Below, piece after piece: positions 1 through 9,353 of a stretch of 64,000 bases of DNA (positions are counted from its first letter, which is position 1; every line of letters begins with the position of its first letter). The notes beneath the pieces were generated by a model that worked only from the letters and a program-made list of their open reading frames with translations, searched no databases and was not told the origin of the DNA. This stretch comes from Olavius algarvensis spirochete endosymbiont. Lineage in GTDB: Bacteria > Spirochaetota > Spirochaetia > DSM-2461. The position numbers were made by a program, and so were the translations under genes. The DNA lies in NCBI GenBank assembly GCA_900608495.1, contig UWYT01000139.1, positions 1 through 64,000 of the forward strand. The letters are read 5' to 3'.

Positions 1-97
1 AGGCCTCTCCATCGGCACCTTCGCCCCAAAGAAAGGGTGCAAAGAGCAGCGTCTCTACCATAACAAGTCCCAGTGCACGACGCAGAAAATCCTTCAA
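1..97 (-). CDS. Exported protein, N-terminus only (runs off the left edge)
   Basis: Reading leftwards from a TTG at 97, the frame stays open to the window edge and gives 32 residues: a basic start (MKDFLRR) followed by a hydrophobic run ending at APFLWGEGADG, which looks like a Sec signal peptide. A strong ribosome binding site (AGGAGG on the minus strand, about 106-112) sits 8 bases upstream of the TTG and decides the start. It is the last visible gene downstream of the secretion operon and lies about 175 bases after the TPR lipoprotein, so it may have its own promoter. The product cannot be named from this fragment. Confidence 0.6.
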   Translation of the reverse strand, partial: MKDFLRRALGLVMVETLLFAPFLWGEGADGEA

Positions 98-273
98 AGT
101 GGCAATCCTCCTATTGCACTGTATCAATACCTGCCGAAAAACGTCAAAACTATCCCACTTAATGCTTTGAAAATGAATCTGATTAAGGATGATGTCTCGT
201 TTCTCAATCGGATTAGGCCAAACTGCGCATTGACTCCACAGCAGTCAAAAACAACTCTTGCTTCATACGAAGT

Positions 274-954
274 TCACTCCACAGGCAGTCGGGCCCTGAC
301 TTCAGGAGCTTCATGGTTTTCAAGATATCGTTCCAGCCAGGGGCGCGCCTCCTCAGGGGATTCCAAACCATATTCGTAAGTGTTGGCTATCAGAAGATAC
401 AGATAGGGAGAGCGATGTCCCTTTTCGATGAGCAGCTGCCACTGCTTCAGCGAATCTTCAAATTCCTCTGTACGGTAATACAAAGCTCCCAGGAGAGTTA
501 TGGCTCGTGTGCCCTCCGGCTCAACGGCTAAGGAGCGCATGATAAAATCTTCCGCCTCTTCCCAGCGTAGCTCATCAAGGGCCTCTTCAGCCCAGTCAAG
601 AAGAGACTCATTACTGGTTAACCTTATATAGAGAATTTGTCTCCTGTCACTGAAGTTCAATGTCACAACTTCCGGCTCATGGCCGTCGTTGCTGATGTGT
701 ATCAGATGTCGACCGCGTTTCAATTTCGGAATAACAAAACGTCCGTTGATATCGGATGTGTAGACGCCCTTTTCATCATCCACTCGCAGTGCCGCCCCTA
801 CGCAGGGACTGCTACGGGAATTGTACACCATGCCCATCAAAGTCGCCTCTTCAAAAACCGAAAACTCATCGACAAGGGTGCTTTCACACGAGAAGATGAG
901 CAATAGAAGCAGGGCGATAATAAGGCAGTTCTCTTTGTTCTGAAGTAATTTCAT
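274..954 (-). CDS. Lipoprotein with carboxypeptidase-regulatory-like fold and TPR region
   Basis: The 226-residue protein begins with a lipoprotein signal: a hydrophobic stretch ending LLIFSC, so Cys23 would be acylated. Residues of roughly 35-110 resemble a carboxypeptidase regulatory-like (Ig-type) domain, with the pattern GMVYNSRSSPCVGAALRV ... TSDINGRFVIPKL. Residues 118-220 form helical TPR-like repeats (WAEEALDELRWEEAEDFI, AITLLGALYYRTEEFEDSL). It starts 3 bases after the stop of the GspM-like gene, so it is the distal gene of the type II secretion operon. It may serve as an outer-membrane-anchored pilotin or scaffold for the secretin; that role is inferred from position only. The family could not be identified more closely. 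Confidence 0.7.
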   Translation of the reverse strand: MKLLQNKENCLIIALLLLLIFSCESTLVDEFSVFEEATLMGMVYNSRSSPCVGAALRVDDEKGVYTSDINGRFVIPKLKRGRHLIHISNDGHEPEVVTLNFSDRRQILYIRLTSNESLLDWAEEALDELRWEEAEDFIMRSLAVEPEGTRAITLLGALYYRTEEFEDSLKQWQLLIEKGHRSPYLYLLIANTYEYGLESPEEARPWLERYLENHEAPEVRARLPVE

Positions 955-957
955 TTC

Positions 958-1842
958 TTACTCAAGCTCCAAAATGTAGTTATTCTCATCGATAAACAGG
1001 ATAACCGAACGTTCGGATTGTTCTCTTATGCTCCAGCCATTAATCCTTCTCCCCTCTTCAAGTGAATAGACGGCTCCTGCCCGCGTATCTTTGAGAGCCA
1101 ATACCAGTCGTCCCGAGGGCTTTCGATATCTGCCAACTACTTCAACCCAAGCAGGTAATCGATCGGTTTGCACCGCCTCTGATGAAGAAATTGTCTGAGG
1201 TTGCAGAGGCAAAGAGGAAATCGGCAATGATTGTCCGGGAAACGGACGAAAGAGAGCGGCCGCAATCTGTGAAGTGGTCCAATTCTCTCTTTCCTTCAGG
1301 TTTTCATTATTCACAATCGGCGTTTCAACATGCAGGGTCGGATCGTATTCCGGAATCTCCGGAAGATACATGGTAAGCCGAGCCCTGGCTTCGCCATCAG
1401 TTTTCTGAATATTCACCGCAGTGAAAACCACATATTTCCCTATTTTTACCAAGTCTTCAAGATAGGCAAGGATGCTTGTCTCTGAGCCGGCAACCATGAG
1501 CTCCCAGGTTGGAATACCACCTTGCTGTGCTGCGATTGTTTCGTAGATTCTGAGGTTTCTTTCCGCCGCTCCGGCAACAGAATTAGCGGCAAAGGAGTAG
1601 AACATTTCTTCGGGGTTCTGATAGTAGCGAGTTTCTTCATCTCTTATCCGGTTCCCAACTTTTTCCAGATCGTCCTGAGTGTAAACGGAATTCTGATTGG
1701 AATGCATAAGCTGGATTGACTCATTAAGCCGACGAACCTGCATTGATACAGTGCCGGCGTCGAGTAGTTTATTTGCTGCAAGGATGAAGAACACAAGACT
1801 GGATATGCTCGTAATAAGGACAAAGATGTTTTTACGGCGCAT
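958..1842 (-). CDS. GspM/PilO-like inner-membrane assembly protein
   Basis: The 294-residue protein has one N-terminal membrane segment (about residues 8-27), a predicted coiled region, and a periplasmic alpha/beta region (about 75-165) like PilO/GspM, which form the inner-membrane platform of type II secretion and type IV pilus machines. The C-terminal 70 residues (WVEVVGRYRKPSGRLVLALKD onwards) look like a small beta domain comparable to the PilP/GspC HR domain that contacts the secretin. A PilO-PilP-like fusion would explain why no separate gspC is seen. The start overlaps the end of the PilN/GspL-like gene by 11 bases. The call rests on topology and neighbours; primary sequence is weakly conserved in this family. 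Confidence 0.6.
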   Translation of the reverse strand: MRRKNIFVLITSISSLVFFILAANKLLDAGTVSMQVRRLNESIQLMHSNQNSVYTQDDLEKVGNRIRDEETRYYQNPEEMFYSFAANSVAGAAERNLRIYETIAAQQGGIPTWELMVAGSETSILAYLEDLVKIGKYVVFTAVNIQKTDGEARARLTMYLPEIPEYDPTLHVETPIVNNENLKERENWTTSQIAAALFRPFPGQSLPISSLPLQPQTISSSEAVQTDRLPAWVEVVGRYRKPSGRLVLALKDTRAGAVYSLEEGRRINGWSIREQSERSVILFIDENNYILELE

Positions 1843-2620
1843 TATAAATACCCGTTAAGGTGAAGGCAGTCAATCCGCTGCGACTGTCAGGCACAGTGCG
1901 TTCCAGTCGGCATTCTTCAAAGTAGGGATGCTTCTCCAGAATCTGTATAACGGAAAACGGATTTTCAGTTAAGCCGCGGATGGAAAAGAATCGCCCTCTA
2001 ATCACAACGGCTTCAGAATGGATTCTCTCAGGTGTCGATGCGGCTAATTCCTCTATGAGATTGTAGGGATTATCGGGGCTGTTTCTTTTTAAGTACAGAA
2101 GCCTCTTCTCCATTGAATGGATTTCATCTATTAATTCTGTTTTTCCCCGCAAGAGTTCTGTTAAATTGCCATATGTCTCTGATAGTTCTGTCAATCTCTT
2201 TTGCGCCAGATATTTATAAAGCTGCCCCAGAAGAAACAGGCTCATTGCAAACAACAAAATGGACGAACTTATAATCTGAACTTTGTACCTGCTGTGAAAG
2301 CGCGGCGGAGCAAAAAAGGGATATTGACAGGGTTTGTTCTGATTCCATAGGTAATCGGTTTCCCTGATTCGCATAGCTGAATCGGGGTGAGCCTTTCTGA
2401 AGGAGGCCAGCGCATCTTTTTTGACAATAATACAAACACTTCTATGCGAGTTCGGAGCAATTTTTTTTGTCTTAACATCAATAGCATAGGATTTCGGATT
2501 ACCTGGGACAAGCACTGGCAGTTTCTGCATCATAGCTGAATAAACTTCCTTTCTGCTCATGCGAGGCCAGGTTTCAGTGTGGATTTCGTATATACCGTCC
2601 GCCAGAGCCGCTGCCTTCAT
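1832..2620 (-). CDS. GspL/PilN-like inner-membrane assembly protein
   Basis: The 262-residue protein has a cytoplasmic N-terminal half of about 118 residues, one membrane helix (about 119-140, IISSSILLFAMSLFLLG), a short coiled coil (about 145-185) and a ferredoxin-like C-terminal domain (about 190-260). This is the GspL/PilN layout, in which the cytoplasmic part docks on the GspE ATPase and the periplasmic part pairs with GspM/PilO. The cytoplasmic part is much shorter than in classical GspL, so a complete actin-like fold is unlikely. The start ATG overlaps the gspF stop by 4 bases, which implies translational coupling. Confidence 0.6.
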   Translation of the reverse strand: MKAAALADGIYEIHTETWPRMSRKEVYSAMMQKLPVLVPGNPKSYAIDVKTKKIAPNSHRSVCIIVKKDALASFRKAHPDSAMRIRETDYLWNQNKPCQYPFFAPPRFHSRYKVQIISSSILLFAMSLFLLGQLYKYLAQKRLTELSETYGNLTELLRGKTELIDEIHSMEKRLLYLKRNSPDNPYNLIEELAASTPERIHSEAVVIRGRFFSIRGLTENPFSVIQILEKHPYFEECRLERTVPDSRSGLTAFTLTGIYNAP

Positions 2621-3801
2621 GCAATATCTCCTGTAACGGGGAGAAGAAGCGGGAGTACAAAAATAGCGACAAAACTGATAACAATTATTCCTACGATAAG
2701 GATAAGAATTGGTTCAATCAGTTGGGAAACTATGCTGATTTTCCGCTCTGTCAGCTCTTCAAAGTAAGAACGGATGTGGCCGAATATCTCTGAGCTGCTG
2801 CCCGTGTTCTCGCCCAGCTTAATCCATGATGCCACAATGGGCGGGATAATCAGCTCTTTACGAAATAGAATGGAGAGGGATTCACCAGATTCCGAGGAAT
2901 GGGCAACACGTGCGAGAACCGATCTCAAATACCGATTACCGACTGATGAAAGAGACTCCTTGAGTGCCTGAGACAAGGTTAATCCGCCCTCAAGAATCAT
3001 TTCCACGGCAAATGCCCAGTTCATGAGATTCCATTCCATAATGAATGCACCCACAAACGGGATTTTTAAGAAACCCTTAGCAAGCATATCCTTTCGTCTG
3101 ATAACAAAAAGTGTAAGAAAAACTATAATCCCGGCAGCGGCAGCAATAACCATTATCCGAATCGCGAACAACCAGTTCTCTTCCGCCTCTGTTCCCTCGG
3201 TTAAGGCAGGTTCCCTCATGAGCACATTGGAGAATTCACTTAGTGTCGGAACAACCATTATAGAAAGAAAAAGGAATGCGGCAATGGTGAAGAGAAGCAC
3301 GATAGTTGGATAAATCATTGAAGAAATGAATTTGTTCTTCATTCCAGAGAGCTTCTGATAGTACTGACCGAGCCGTGAGAAAACGGATCCTAGCCGTCCG
3401 ACACTTTCCCCAATCGATGTAAGAGCTGTGAAAGAAGGCGGCAGACGCACAGGGGAAACCGTGAGAGCCTCTTTGAAGCCCCGGCCTTTTTCCAACTCAT
3501 CTCTCCAGATAATGCAGGCCATGCCTATCCGCTTGTTCTCGTCGGCAAGGGCAGCCAGTTCCAGCGATGTTTTCAGTCTGTGCCCTGAATTGATAAGCAA
3601 GGCCAACATTGTCGATAGACGGCGAGAGTCATCAAGCTTCAGTTTGATGCGTCCCCTGCCTTTCCTGGCAGGAATTATTTTGATTGGGATGCCGCCCTCG
3701 TTGGTGATTTCCTGAATAGCCTGATTCTCATTAGGCGCGTAGCGATATTCAGTAACCGTTTTACCATTTGCAGTTTTTCTGCGGCAGTGAAAAACAGGCA
3801 T
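2617..3801 (-). CDS. gspF: Type II secretion inner-membrane protein GspF
   Basis: The 394-residue protein matches the GspF/PilC polytopic platform protein that GspE turns to push pseudopilins into the pseudopilus. Two repeated GspF domains are visible (about 55-180 and 260-385), each followed by membrane helices: a pair around 165-190 and 215-238, and a C-terminal helix near 360-385 (LIEPILILIVGIIVISFVA). The LIEPILIL motif near the end is typical. The N-terminal region (MPVFHCRRKTANGKTVTEYR) is the usual short cytoplasmic lead-in. The length is normal for the family (about 400). It starts on the last base of the gspE stop codon. Confidence 0.93.
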   Translation of the reverse strand: MPVFHCRRKTANGKTVTEYRYAPNENQAIQEITNEGGIPIKIIPARKGRGRIKLKLDDSRRLSTMLALLINSGHRLKTSLELAALADENKRIGMACIIWRDELEKGRGFKEALTVSPVRLPPSFTALTSIGESVGRLGSVFSRLGQYYQKLSGMKNKFISSMIYPTIVLLFTIAAFLFLSIMVVPTLSEFSNVLMREPALTEGTEAEENWLFAIRIMVIAAAAGIIVFLTLFVIRRKDMLAKGFLKIPFVGAFIMEWNLMNWAFAVEMILEGGLTLSQALKESLSSVGNRYLRSVLARVAHSSESGESLSILFRKELIIPPIVASWIKLGENTGSSSEIFGHIRSYFEELTERKISIVSQLIEPILILIVGIIVISFVAIFVLPLLLPVTGDIA

Positions 3802-5234
3802 TACCCTAAAACCTTCCTTAATTCAGTCAGTGAAATAACTCTGTCTTCAACCTTCTCAAAGCCATGAAATATCATGGGGGTACAGTTGATGGTTTTTAAC
3901 ATGACATCCCATTGCGTTCCGTTGCCTTGTTGCCGAGATATTGCCGATTCCAGTTCTGGAGTCACCGAGAAGGATTCCATGATGGCCGTACGCCCCTGAT
4001 ACCCGGTGTTGTCGCATCGATTGCATCCGGCTGATTCTCCGGTTTCTGAGAAATCCTCTCCGTAGCGTTTGACATAGGTTTGCTCTTCATCTGTCAGCGG
4101 ACGAAATTTCAAACAGTGCGGGCAAAGCTCAGGCACAAGACGCTGGGCCATAACCCCACGCAGAATTCCCGCTATCAGGTAGGGAGGAACTCCCATATCC
4201 ACAAGACGTTTAACCGCCGAGGGGGCATCATTCGTGTGAAGCGTGGATACAACCAGATGCCCTGTCAATGCGGCTCGAACTGACAACTGCGCCGTTTCTC
4301 CATCTCTAATCTCCCCAACCATAATGATGTCAGGATCCTGACGAAGAATACGCCTTAAAAGACTGCTGAAAGTCAATTCGATATCATCCCTGATAGGAAT
4401 CTGATCAATGCCCGGCATCAGGTATTCTATGGGATCTTCCAGCGTGATTGTCTTTTTCGATTCGCTGCTGATTTCAGACAGAAACGCTCTCAACGTAGTG
4501 GTTTTGCCGCTGCCTGTCGGTCCTGTCGCCAAGATTAGGCCGTATGGTTTTTTGAACATTTTTCGGATTTCTTCGATGGAACGCTTAGAAAATCCAAGGT
4601 TTTCTGGAGTTCTTAGGAGTTCACTGCGGTTAAAAATTCGAAGGACAATCGATTCCCCTCTGGCCAGGGGAACACAGGAGACACGCATATGGATTTCCCT
4701 GTTGTTCAGCGTCAATGTCATTCGTCCTTCCTGAGGTCTTCTTGTTTCCAGAATATTCAGGTTGGCCAGCAGTTTAATGCGCGTGGCCACGGCTCTGAAT
4801 CGTTCCGCGGAATCCTTGTAAAAAACTCGCAGTGCCCCATGAACACGACAGCGAACCACCATCTTGTCGCCGTCAACTTCAAAGTGAATATCTGACGCAT
4901 CCAACGGCAAGACATCAAGAATAAGACTGTTGACCAGGTTGACCGCCGGGGCGTCATTAGCCAGCTTGTCAAGCGAGGTTTTCTCTTCCATTGTGAGACT
5001 CTCATCCTTGATGCTGCTGTCAATAGAACCATGTCGTACCAGAGCCGCCGAAAGAGCTTCGCGGGTGTAAGCTCTCCAATGAACCTGTTTGGGAAAATGA
5101 TGACGCATGATTCTTTCTCGCAGGCTTTCTTGAGTCAGTTCCTTCACATAGGCAACCTCAACATCCGCCAAGCCCTCACTGAGCAACATGATGTGGTTGG
5201 CAGCCATGAAATCCAGAGAGTATTGAGTTTCCAT
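3801..5234 (-). CDS. gspE: Type II secretion ATPase GspE
   Basis: The 477-residue cytoplasmic ATPase drives pseudopilus assembly. It shows a Walker A motif GPTGSGKTTTL (about 238-247), the Asp-box region (LEDPIEYLMPGIDQIPI), a Walker B segment DPDIIMVGEIRDGETA (about 300-315), the His-box STLHTNDA, and a zinc site with two Cys pairs (CPHC at about 371-374 and CNRC at about 404-407), as in GspE/PilB. The N-terminal GspE_N region is short, in keeping with the reduced cytoplasmic part of its GspL-like partner. It lies 3 bases downstream of gspD and immediately precedes gspF. Confidence 0.95.
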   Translation of the reverse strand: METQYSLDFMAANHIMLLSEGLADVEVAYVKELTQESLRERIMRHHFPKQVHWRAYTREALSAALVRHGSIDSSIKDESLTMEEKTSLDKLANDAPAVNLVNSLILDVLPLDASDIHFEVDGDKMVVRCRVHGALRVFYKDSAERFRAVATRIKLLANLNILETRRPQEGRMTLTLNNREIHMRVSCVPLARGESIVLRIFNRSELLRTPENLGFSKRSIEEIRKMFKKPYGLILATGPTGSGKTTTLRAFLSEISSESKKTITLEDPIEYLMPGIDQIPIRDDIELTFSSLLRRILRQDPDIIMVGEIRDGETAQLSVRAALTGHLVVSTLHTNDAPSAVKRLVDMGVPPYLIAGILRGVMAQRLVPELCPHCLKFRPLTDEEQTYVKRYGEDFSETGESAGCNRCDNTGYQGRTAIMESFSVTPELESAISRQQGNGTQWDVMLKTINCTPMIFHGFEKVEDRVISLTELRKVLG

Positions 5235-5237
5235 TGT

Positions 5238-7394
5238 CTACCTCTCCAGGTATTTTGTATATATCCGTTCGAAAAGGACATTTTCGTCTGAGGCGCTGAT
5301 ATGCTGATTGTCCACATGGGCGATGATATATATAACTAGTTCGGTATCCTCGTAGGATTCAATTTGCTTCTTGAACAGCCACCCCAGCAAAGGTATTGAT
5401 CCCAGAATCGGGGTTTTCTCTTCGGTGACTTGGAGCATCTGCTGGGTTAGGCCGGAAATTATGATAGGTTTTCCGGCGGGAGTTCGTATATTCGTAGCAA
5501 TGCTGCGTTCGGTTGTGGAGGGAAGAACTTCCGTGCTGTTTTTATTGGAATCGGACTGCCGGCTCATCGTCGCTCTTATGTCCATTGTGATCATATTGTC
5601 CCCCGATACCCAGCCTTCAATATCGATAAGAAGACCCGATGTGATTTCCCTGGCTCCTTCGGAAACCCTGGTGTTGGTGTTTGAATCCAACCGGTAATCG
5701 CGGTATCGCGATGTGTTTGTATTTCTAAATTGTATTTTCTCGCCTGAGAGTCCATTAAGCGTTGTATCGGCCGCAATCGTAGACTCCTGACTCTCTAATC
5801 CGGCACTCAGCTTTAATGCAAATTGAACTCCGAAGTTCGTAACGACATCAAAACTGAGATTCATAAGCGGGCTGATATTGCCACTGAAGGATTTGAGCTG
5901 GTTAGACTGTGAGGAATCCGCTTCTGAAAATTTGGCCTCACTGCTCCAGTTAAACCCCTGGGTATCCTGATAGTTTACAACCAGAAGATCGTAGCGAATT
6001 TGGGAAACGGGTTTATCCATTGTATCCAACATGCGGCGAAAATAAGCGAGTTTATCGCGATTTCCGTTAAAGAAAACGAGACTGGAATCCTGGGTTACGT
6101 TGATATCCTTTTCAGTAAAGGGCGGAGGAATATTGGCCTTAAGTTCTTCTGATGTGATGTAGCGCAGTTTGACAGGGTAGCTTTCGGAAGGTTTGTCGGC
6201 CTCCATGAGGAACTGCGCCAGGGCCTGGTGTTGGTTTTCCGTCACCGAAACCAGTATACTGCTGGTTCCGGCAATCGGTGTCAATTCCAGGGAGCGTAGC
6301 TCGGGCGGGAGAATGGAATTCAAATCGGAAGTGCTCAGATAATCAAGGTTGTAGCGAGTCCACTCCCGCCCCTCAATGGGCTGATCAAGAATACTCAGAT
6401 AACTTTGGATGCTGGCGATTTTTCCCAGTGACCCATATAAAATCAAGGAATTTTTGCGTTTATCCTCCCGGATATCTCCCTGGCCAACCAAACCAACAGG
6501 CAGCAGCTGGAGGGCGCTTGAAGCGCTTATGTATTCGAGCGGATGATAGACTGCGGTTTGATAGCGTGCGAGCACATTGCTTTGCTGATTATCAAAGATA
6601 TAGTAGAGCTCGCCCACCTTCAGGAAATCAACTTTAACCTGCTCTGCGAGTAAGGTGAGTACTGCATCGAAATCCCTGGGCTTGAAGCTGATTCTGGTGA
6701 GAACACCTTCATTGCGTCCCAGATAGGAATACTCACGTTCGCCCAACCGGAACAGCTCGTCAATGACATCTCTGAAGCGAACGTTATCAACCTCCACCGA
6801 ATACATCTCTCCCTGGCGGACAACGCTGCCGCGGGCACGGCGGGTTGTATCGGATGTCGAAGGTTTCGATTGGACGTAGAAGGAATTTCCATCCGCTATA
6901 AGTTCGTAATCGGGAAAACGTAGAATCAAGGTGTTCAGGGTTTCTTCCAATTCAGTTTCAATAACTTTTATCGTTATGCGTTCTCTAGGAAGAGCGTCAA
7001 AAAGAACAGGTTGCGGCGCTGTACGGGCTATGGCTAACACAATATCCTGCAGTAGAACATCTTCAGCCTCCAGGTTGATTCGGCTCTGAGTGTCGTAGGT
7101 CAGATTTATTCGCGATATGCGGACGATCGAATGCTTCCTTGTCCAGTACAGGCGTTCCTGCTCCAAAAAAAGAAACAGAGCCTCTTCAGGAACAATGTTG
7201 GGAGACTGAAAACTTGAAGTTCCATCTACGGTTTGATCGCTGAGAATAGTTAAATTCGCTGCGGCTCCCAGAACTTGCAGGATATCTCTGATATCCCTGT
7301 TGTGGAAAACCATCTCCGAAAGTGTTTGAGCATGTAGCGACAGAGGGAGCAGTGCGCTCAGAATCGATAAAAGCATCAATCTGTGTAATTTCAC
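5238..7394 (-). CDS. gspD: Type II secretion outer-membrane secretin GspD
   Basis: The 718-residue secretin forms the outer-membrane channel for folded substrates. The preferred start is the GTG at 7394, which gives a clean signal peptide (MKLHRLMLLSILSALLPLSLHAQ, cleaved after HAQ) and overlaps the stop of the peptidase gene; a longer open frame to 7550 would put about 52 unlikely residues in front. N0/N1-type ring domains fill about 25-430. The secretin core is C-terminal, with the hallmark EKTPILGSIPLLGWLFK near residue 670 and TELVIYIIAHV after it. No Cys lipidation site is seen, so targeting would need a pilotin, perhaps the TPR lipoprotein of the same operon. Confidence 0.92.
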   Translation of the reverse strand: MKLHRLMLLSILSALLPLSLHAQTLSEMVFHNRDIRDILQVLGAAANLTILSDQTVDGTSSFQSPNIVPEEALFLFLEQERLYWTRKHSIVRISRINLTYDTQSRINLEAEDVLLQDIVLAIARTAPQPVLFDALPRERITIKVIETELEETLNTLILRFPDYELIADGNSFYVQSKPSTSDTTRRARGSVVRQGEMYSVEVDNVRFRDVIDELFRLGEREYSYLGRNEGVLTRISFKPRDFDAVLTLLAEQVKVDFLKVGELYYIFDNQQSNVLARYQTAVYHPLEYISASSALQLLPVGLVGQGDIREDKRKNSLILYGSLGKIASIQSYLSILDQPIEGREWTRYNLDYLSTSDLNSILPPELRSLELTPIAGTSSILVSVTENQHQALAQFLMEADKPSESYPVKLRYITSEELKANIPPPFTEKDINVTQDSSLVFFNGNRDKLAYFRRMLDTMDKPVSQIRYDLLVVNYQDTQGFNWSSEAKFSEADSSQSNQLKSFSGNISPLMNLSFDVVTNFGVQFALKLSAGLESQESTIAADTTLNGLSGEKIQFRNTNTSRYRDYRLDSNTNTRVSEGAREITSGLLIDIEGWVSGDNMITMDIRATMSRQSDSNKNSTEVLPSTTERSIATNIRTPAGKPIIISGLTQQMLQVTEEKTPILGSIPLLGWLFKKQIESYEDTELVIYIIAHVDNQHISASDENVLFERIYTKYLER

Positions 7395-7828
7395 ATCAAA
7401 TTCTCCGGTATATAAGCACATAGCAGAGAGCACGCCGTAAGCGCCGGCGCCAGAGGAACAAGCTCCTGCTTCTCGGCATTCCCACTGATAATACGCGGCA
7501 TAAGAAAAAAGAGCATCATCATCGATGCGGCAACCGCGGCTATTATCCATCGAAGGGGGCCTAGAATTCCGGCTAAGAAAATTCCCAGTTTGACATCGCC
7601 CAGGCCGAGTTTGTTTCGAGTGATTAAACGGATGCTCAACATCTGAACGGAAGCTGTCAAAGTACCTGCCAAAAAGCTTGAAGGTGAGAGTAAACCGACG
7701 AAAGTCGCAGTCAGGGAAGTTGAAAGTCCCAAAACTATAACGGTATCAGGAATTCGCAATTCCCTGATATCAACCCAGCTAGCCCATCCACCCACGAGCA
7801 GAATAAGAAACAGCATGGCCGTATTCAT
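7391..7828 (-). CDS. Prepilin peptidase, A24 core domain only
   Basis: A 145-residue membrane protein of the aspartic prepilin peptidase family (A24), which cleaves the leader from pseudopilins. The two catalytic aspartates lie in WVDIRELRIPD (about residue 18) and GLGDVKLG (about 75). Several hydrophobic helices surround them. The protein lacks the N-terminal cytoplasmic methyltransferase half (with Cys motifs) of the ~270-residue PilD/GspO enzymes and so resembles CpaA/TadV-type short peptidases. The chosen ATG at 7828 overlaps the gspK stop as ATGA; an upstream in-frame ATG at 7855 would lie inside gspK. Confidence 0.85.
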   Translation of the reverse strand: MNTAMLFLILLVGGWASWVDIRELRIPDTVIVLGLSTSLTATFVGLLSPSSFLAGTLTASVQMLSIRLITRNKLGLGDVKLGIFLAGILGPLRWIIAAVAASMMMLFFLMPRIISGNAEKQELVPLAPALTACSLLCAYIPENLM

Positions 7829-8835
7829 GAAGCAGGGTCCTTTATGTCTACCCATCGCTTTGAAACGATTCGAAAATTATCCACCTCATTACTTCTCGGA
7901 ATCCGAGCCGCAATAACTATTATGCGTTTCTCAGAGTCTTCCGCACTAATCTGCCAAAACCATGTCTGGACGCCCAAGAAGGCAAAAACCTCGTCTTGCC
8001 CCTCCTCGATATCTATCATGGAACGTAATGATTCGGATGTTATTTCTCTAAATCTGCGAACTGATATAATAGCGTCCAAAGCCACATCGGGATTCGGCAG
8101 AGGCTCACCGTTGAACTGAAGAGAGAGCACAATTCTCAGCAATCGTTCATCAATAAAATGGACATTGATGAGGGGCCTGGGAGAAACAATCGGAGCGGCC
8201 TGGCCCAAATCTTCTCCAAACATGGAGTGGAAATGATTTTCCTCATCGACATTCCCGTACGAAACGATTCTTTCAGCCAGGGCGGACGATAAATCGCCCA
8301 GACGTGGTTTTAAAAGGACTTCCAATCCCTCCTTATCGATAAGGCGAGGATGGGCATATCCATAAATTCCAAAAATCGATCCAACGGCATCTCGAGGAAC
8401 TATGCCTTCCAGGTTAGTTCTCGGCGAAATGCCTCCTGATGAACGCAGTTTCTGAATTTCCCCTACAGCACCGGTGGATGCCATTTCTACGGCGATGGGA
8501 TTTTGGGAAAGCCAATTGATTCCGATGGTGTTTAGGTTTAATGAAGAAGAAACATCTTTAATCGATAAAAGTACCGGCTGACTCTGCGATTGAGATATGG
8601 TGGTCCAGAGGGGATCGACAGGAGCATCGACCCGCGGCGTTGGATCGGATGACAGAATCGAAAGGACTGACATTACTGCCTCTTCCAGTTGCTGTTTTCG
8701 TTGTGCATCGGCTTCATAAGTCGCTATTCGTCGACCCATGATTATCTGTGGTCCAACAAGGGCAGAAAGCAGCAGACTGGAAAATGAAAGTGCGATAAGT
8801 GAATAGAGCGTTGCTGAACCAGACTGCAAGGTCAA
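7825..8835 (-). CDS. gspK: Pseudopilin GspK-like
   Basis: The 336-residue protein has a type IV pilin-like N-terminus (MTLQSGSATLYSLIALSFSSLLLSA: short leader then hydrophobic helix) and a large periplasmic domain with GspK-style helical inserts (for example RLIDKEGLEVLLKPRLGDLS). GspK is the large minor pseudopilin at the tip and typically lacks the Glu at +5, as here. It overlaps gspJ by ATGA upstream and the prepilin peptidase by ATGA downstream. Identification rests on size, N-terminal pattern and position after J. Confidence 0.75.
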   Translation of the reverse strand: MTLQSGSATLYSLIALSFSSLLLSALVGPQIIMGRRIATYEADAQRKQQLEEAVMSVLSILSSDPTPRVDAPVDPLWTTISQSQSQPVLLSIKDVSSSLNLNTIGINWLSQNPIAVEMASTGAVGEIQKLRSSGGISPRTNLEGIVPRDAVGSIFGIYGYAHPRLIDKEGLEVLLKPRLGDLSSALAERIVSYGNVDEENHFHSMFGEDLGQAAPIVSPRPLINVHFIDERLLRIVLSLQFNGEPLPNPDVALDAIISVRRFREITSESLRSMIDIEEGQDEVFAFLGVQTWFWQISAEDSEKRIIVIAARIPRSNEVDNFRIVSKRWVDIKDPAS

Positions 8836-9353
8836 TGCATGGCCTCCGACAACCGTGAATGAAGTGGACGTGACTGCAGATAGAGTGATGCCTTAAGCGA
8901 TTCCGAGTAGGTGAGCTGAATGGAGGAAAAACGACCCTCTCCATCGAACACAGGATTGATAACCGGCACCACTATTTCGAAGTGGTAGACTGTCACGGCC
9001 TTCTCCGAAGGTCCGGAAAGCAGTATCGCATGCTCTTGAGTCTCAATGCGCAGCACGTCGATTTGATCACCGTTTTCAGCGTGTAGTTCCACACCTTTTT
9101 CTCTCTTTATGTATCGAATTCCCTGTTTCCACCAATCGCAGTAAAGAAGTTCCAGTCGCTGCTCGAAATCTCTTGTCAGAGAAACAAAACGCATAAGATC
9201 GCGATCCTGCTTCAGATTGGTAAACAGACGTCCGGTATGGGCGCTTAAGAAAATGTATACACCGCCTGAAACAATGGAAGTAAGAACTATCGCTATAAGA
9301 GCATCCACAACTGAGCCGCCCCCCTCGGTTTTACTGATTCGAGGATGATGCAT
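8832..9353 (-). CDS. Minor pseudopilin GspJ-like
   Basis: The 173-residue protein starts with a pilin-type leader and helix (EGGGSVVDALIAIVLTSIVSGGVYIF), with an Asp where the usual Glu+5 would be, followed by a soluble domain. Size and position between the I-like and K-like genes fit GspJ, the minor pseudopilin of the tip complex. It overlaps the I-like gene by 23 bases and gspK by 4 bases. The assignment as J rather than H is by order only. Confidence 0.65.
   Translation of the reverse strand: MHHPRISKTEGGGSVVDALIAIVLTSIVSGGVYIFLSAHTGRLFTNLKQDRDLMRFVSLTRDFEQRLELLYCDWWKQGIRYIKREKGVELHAENGDQIDVLRIETQEHAILLSGPSEKAVTVYHFEIVVPVINPVFDGEGRFSSIQLTYSESLKASLYLQSRPLHSRLSEAMH

Noticed and set aside
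5238-7550. Longer 770-residue form of GspD
   Set aside because: The extra N-terminal residues have no secretin homology and would bury the signal peptide; the GTG at 7394 is better placed.
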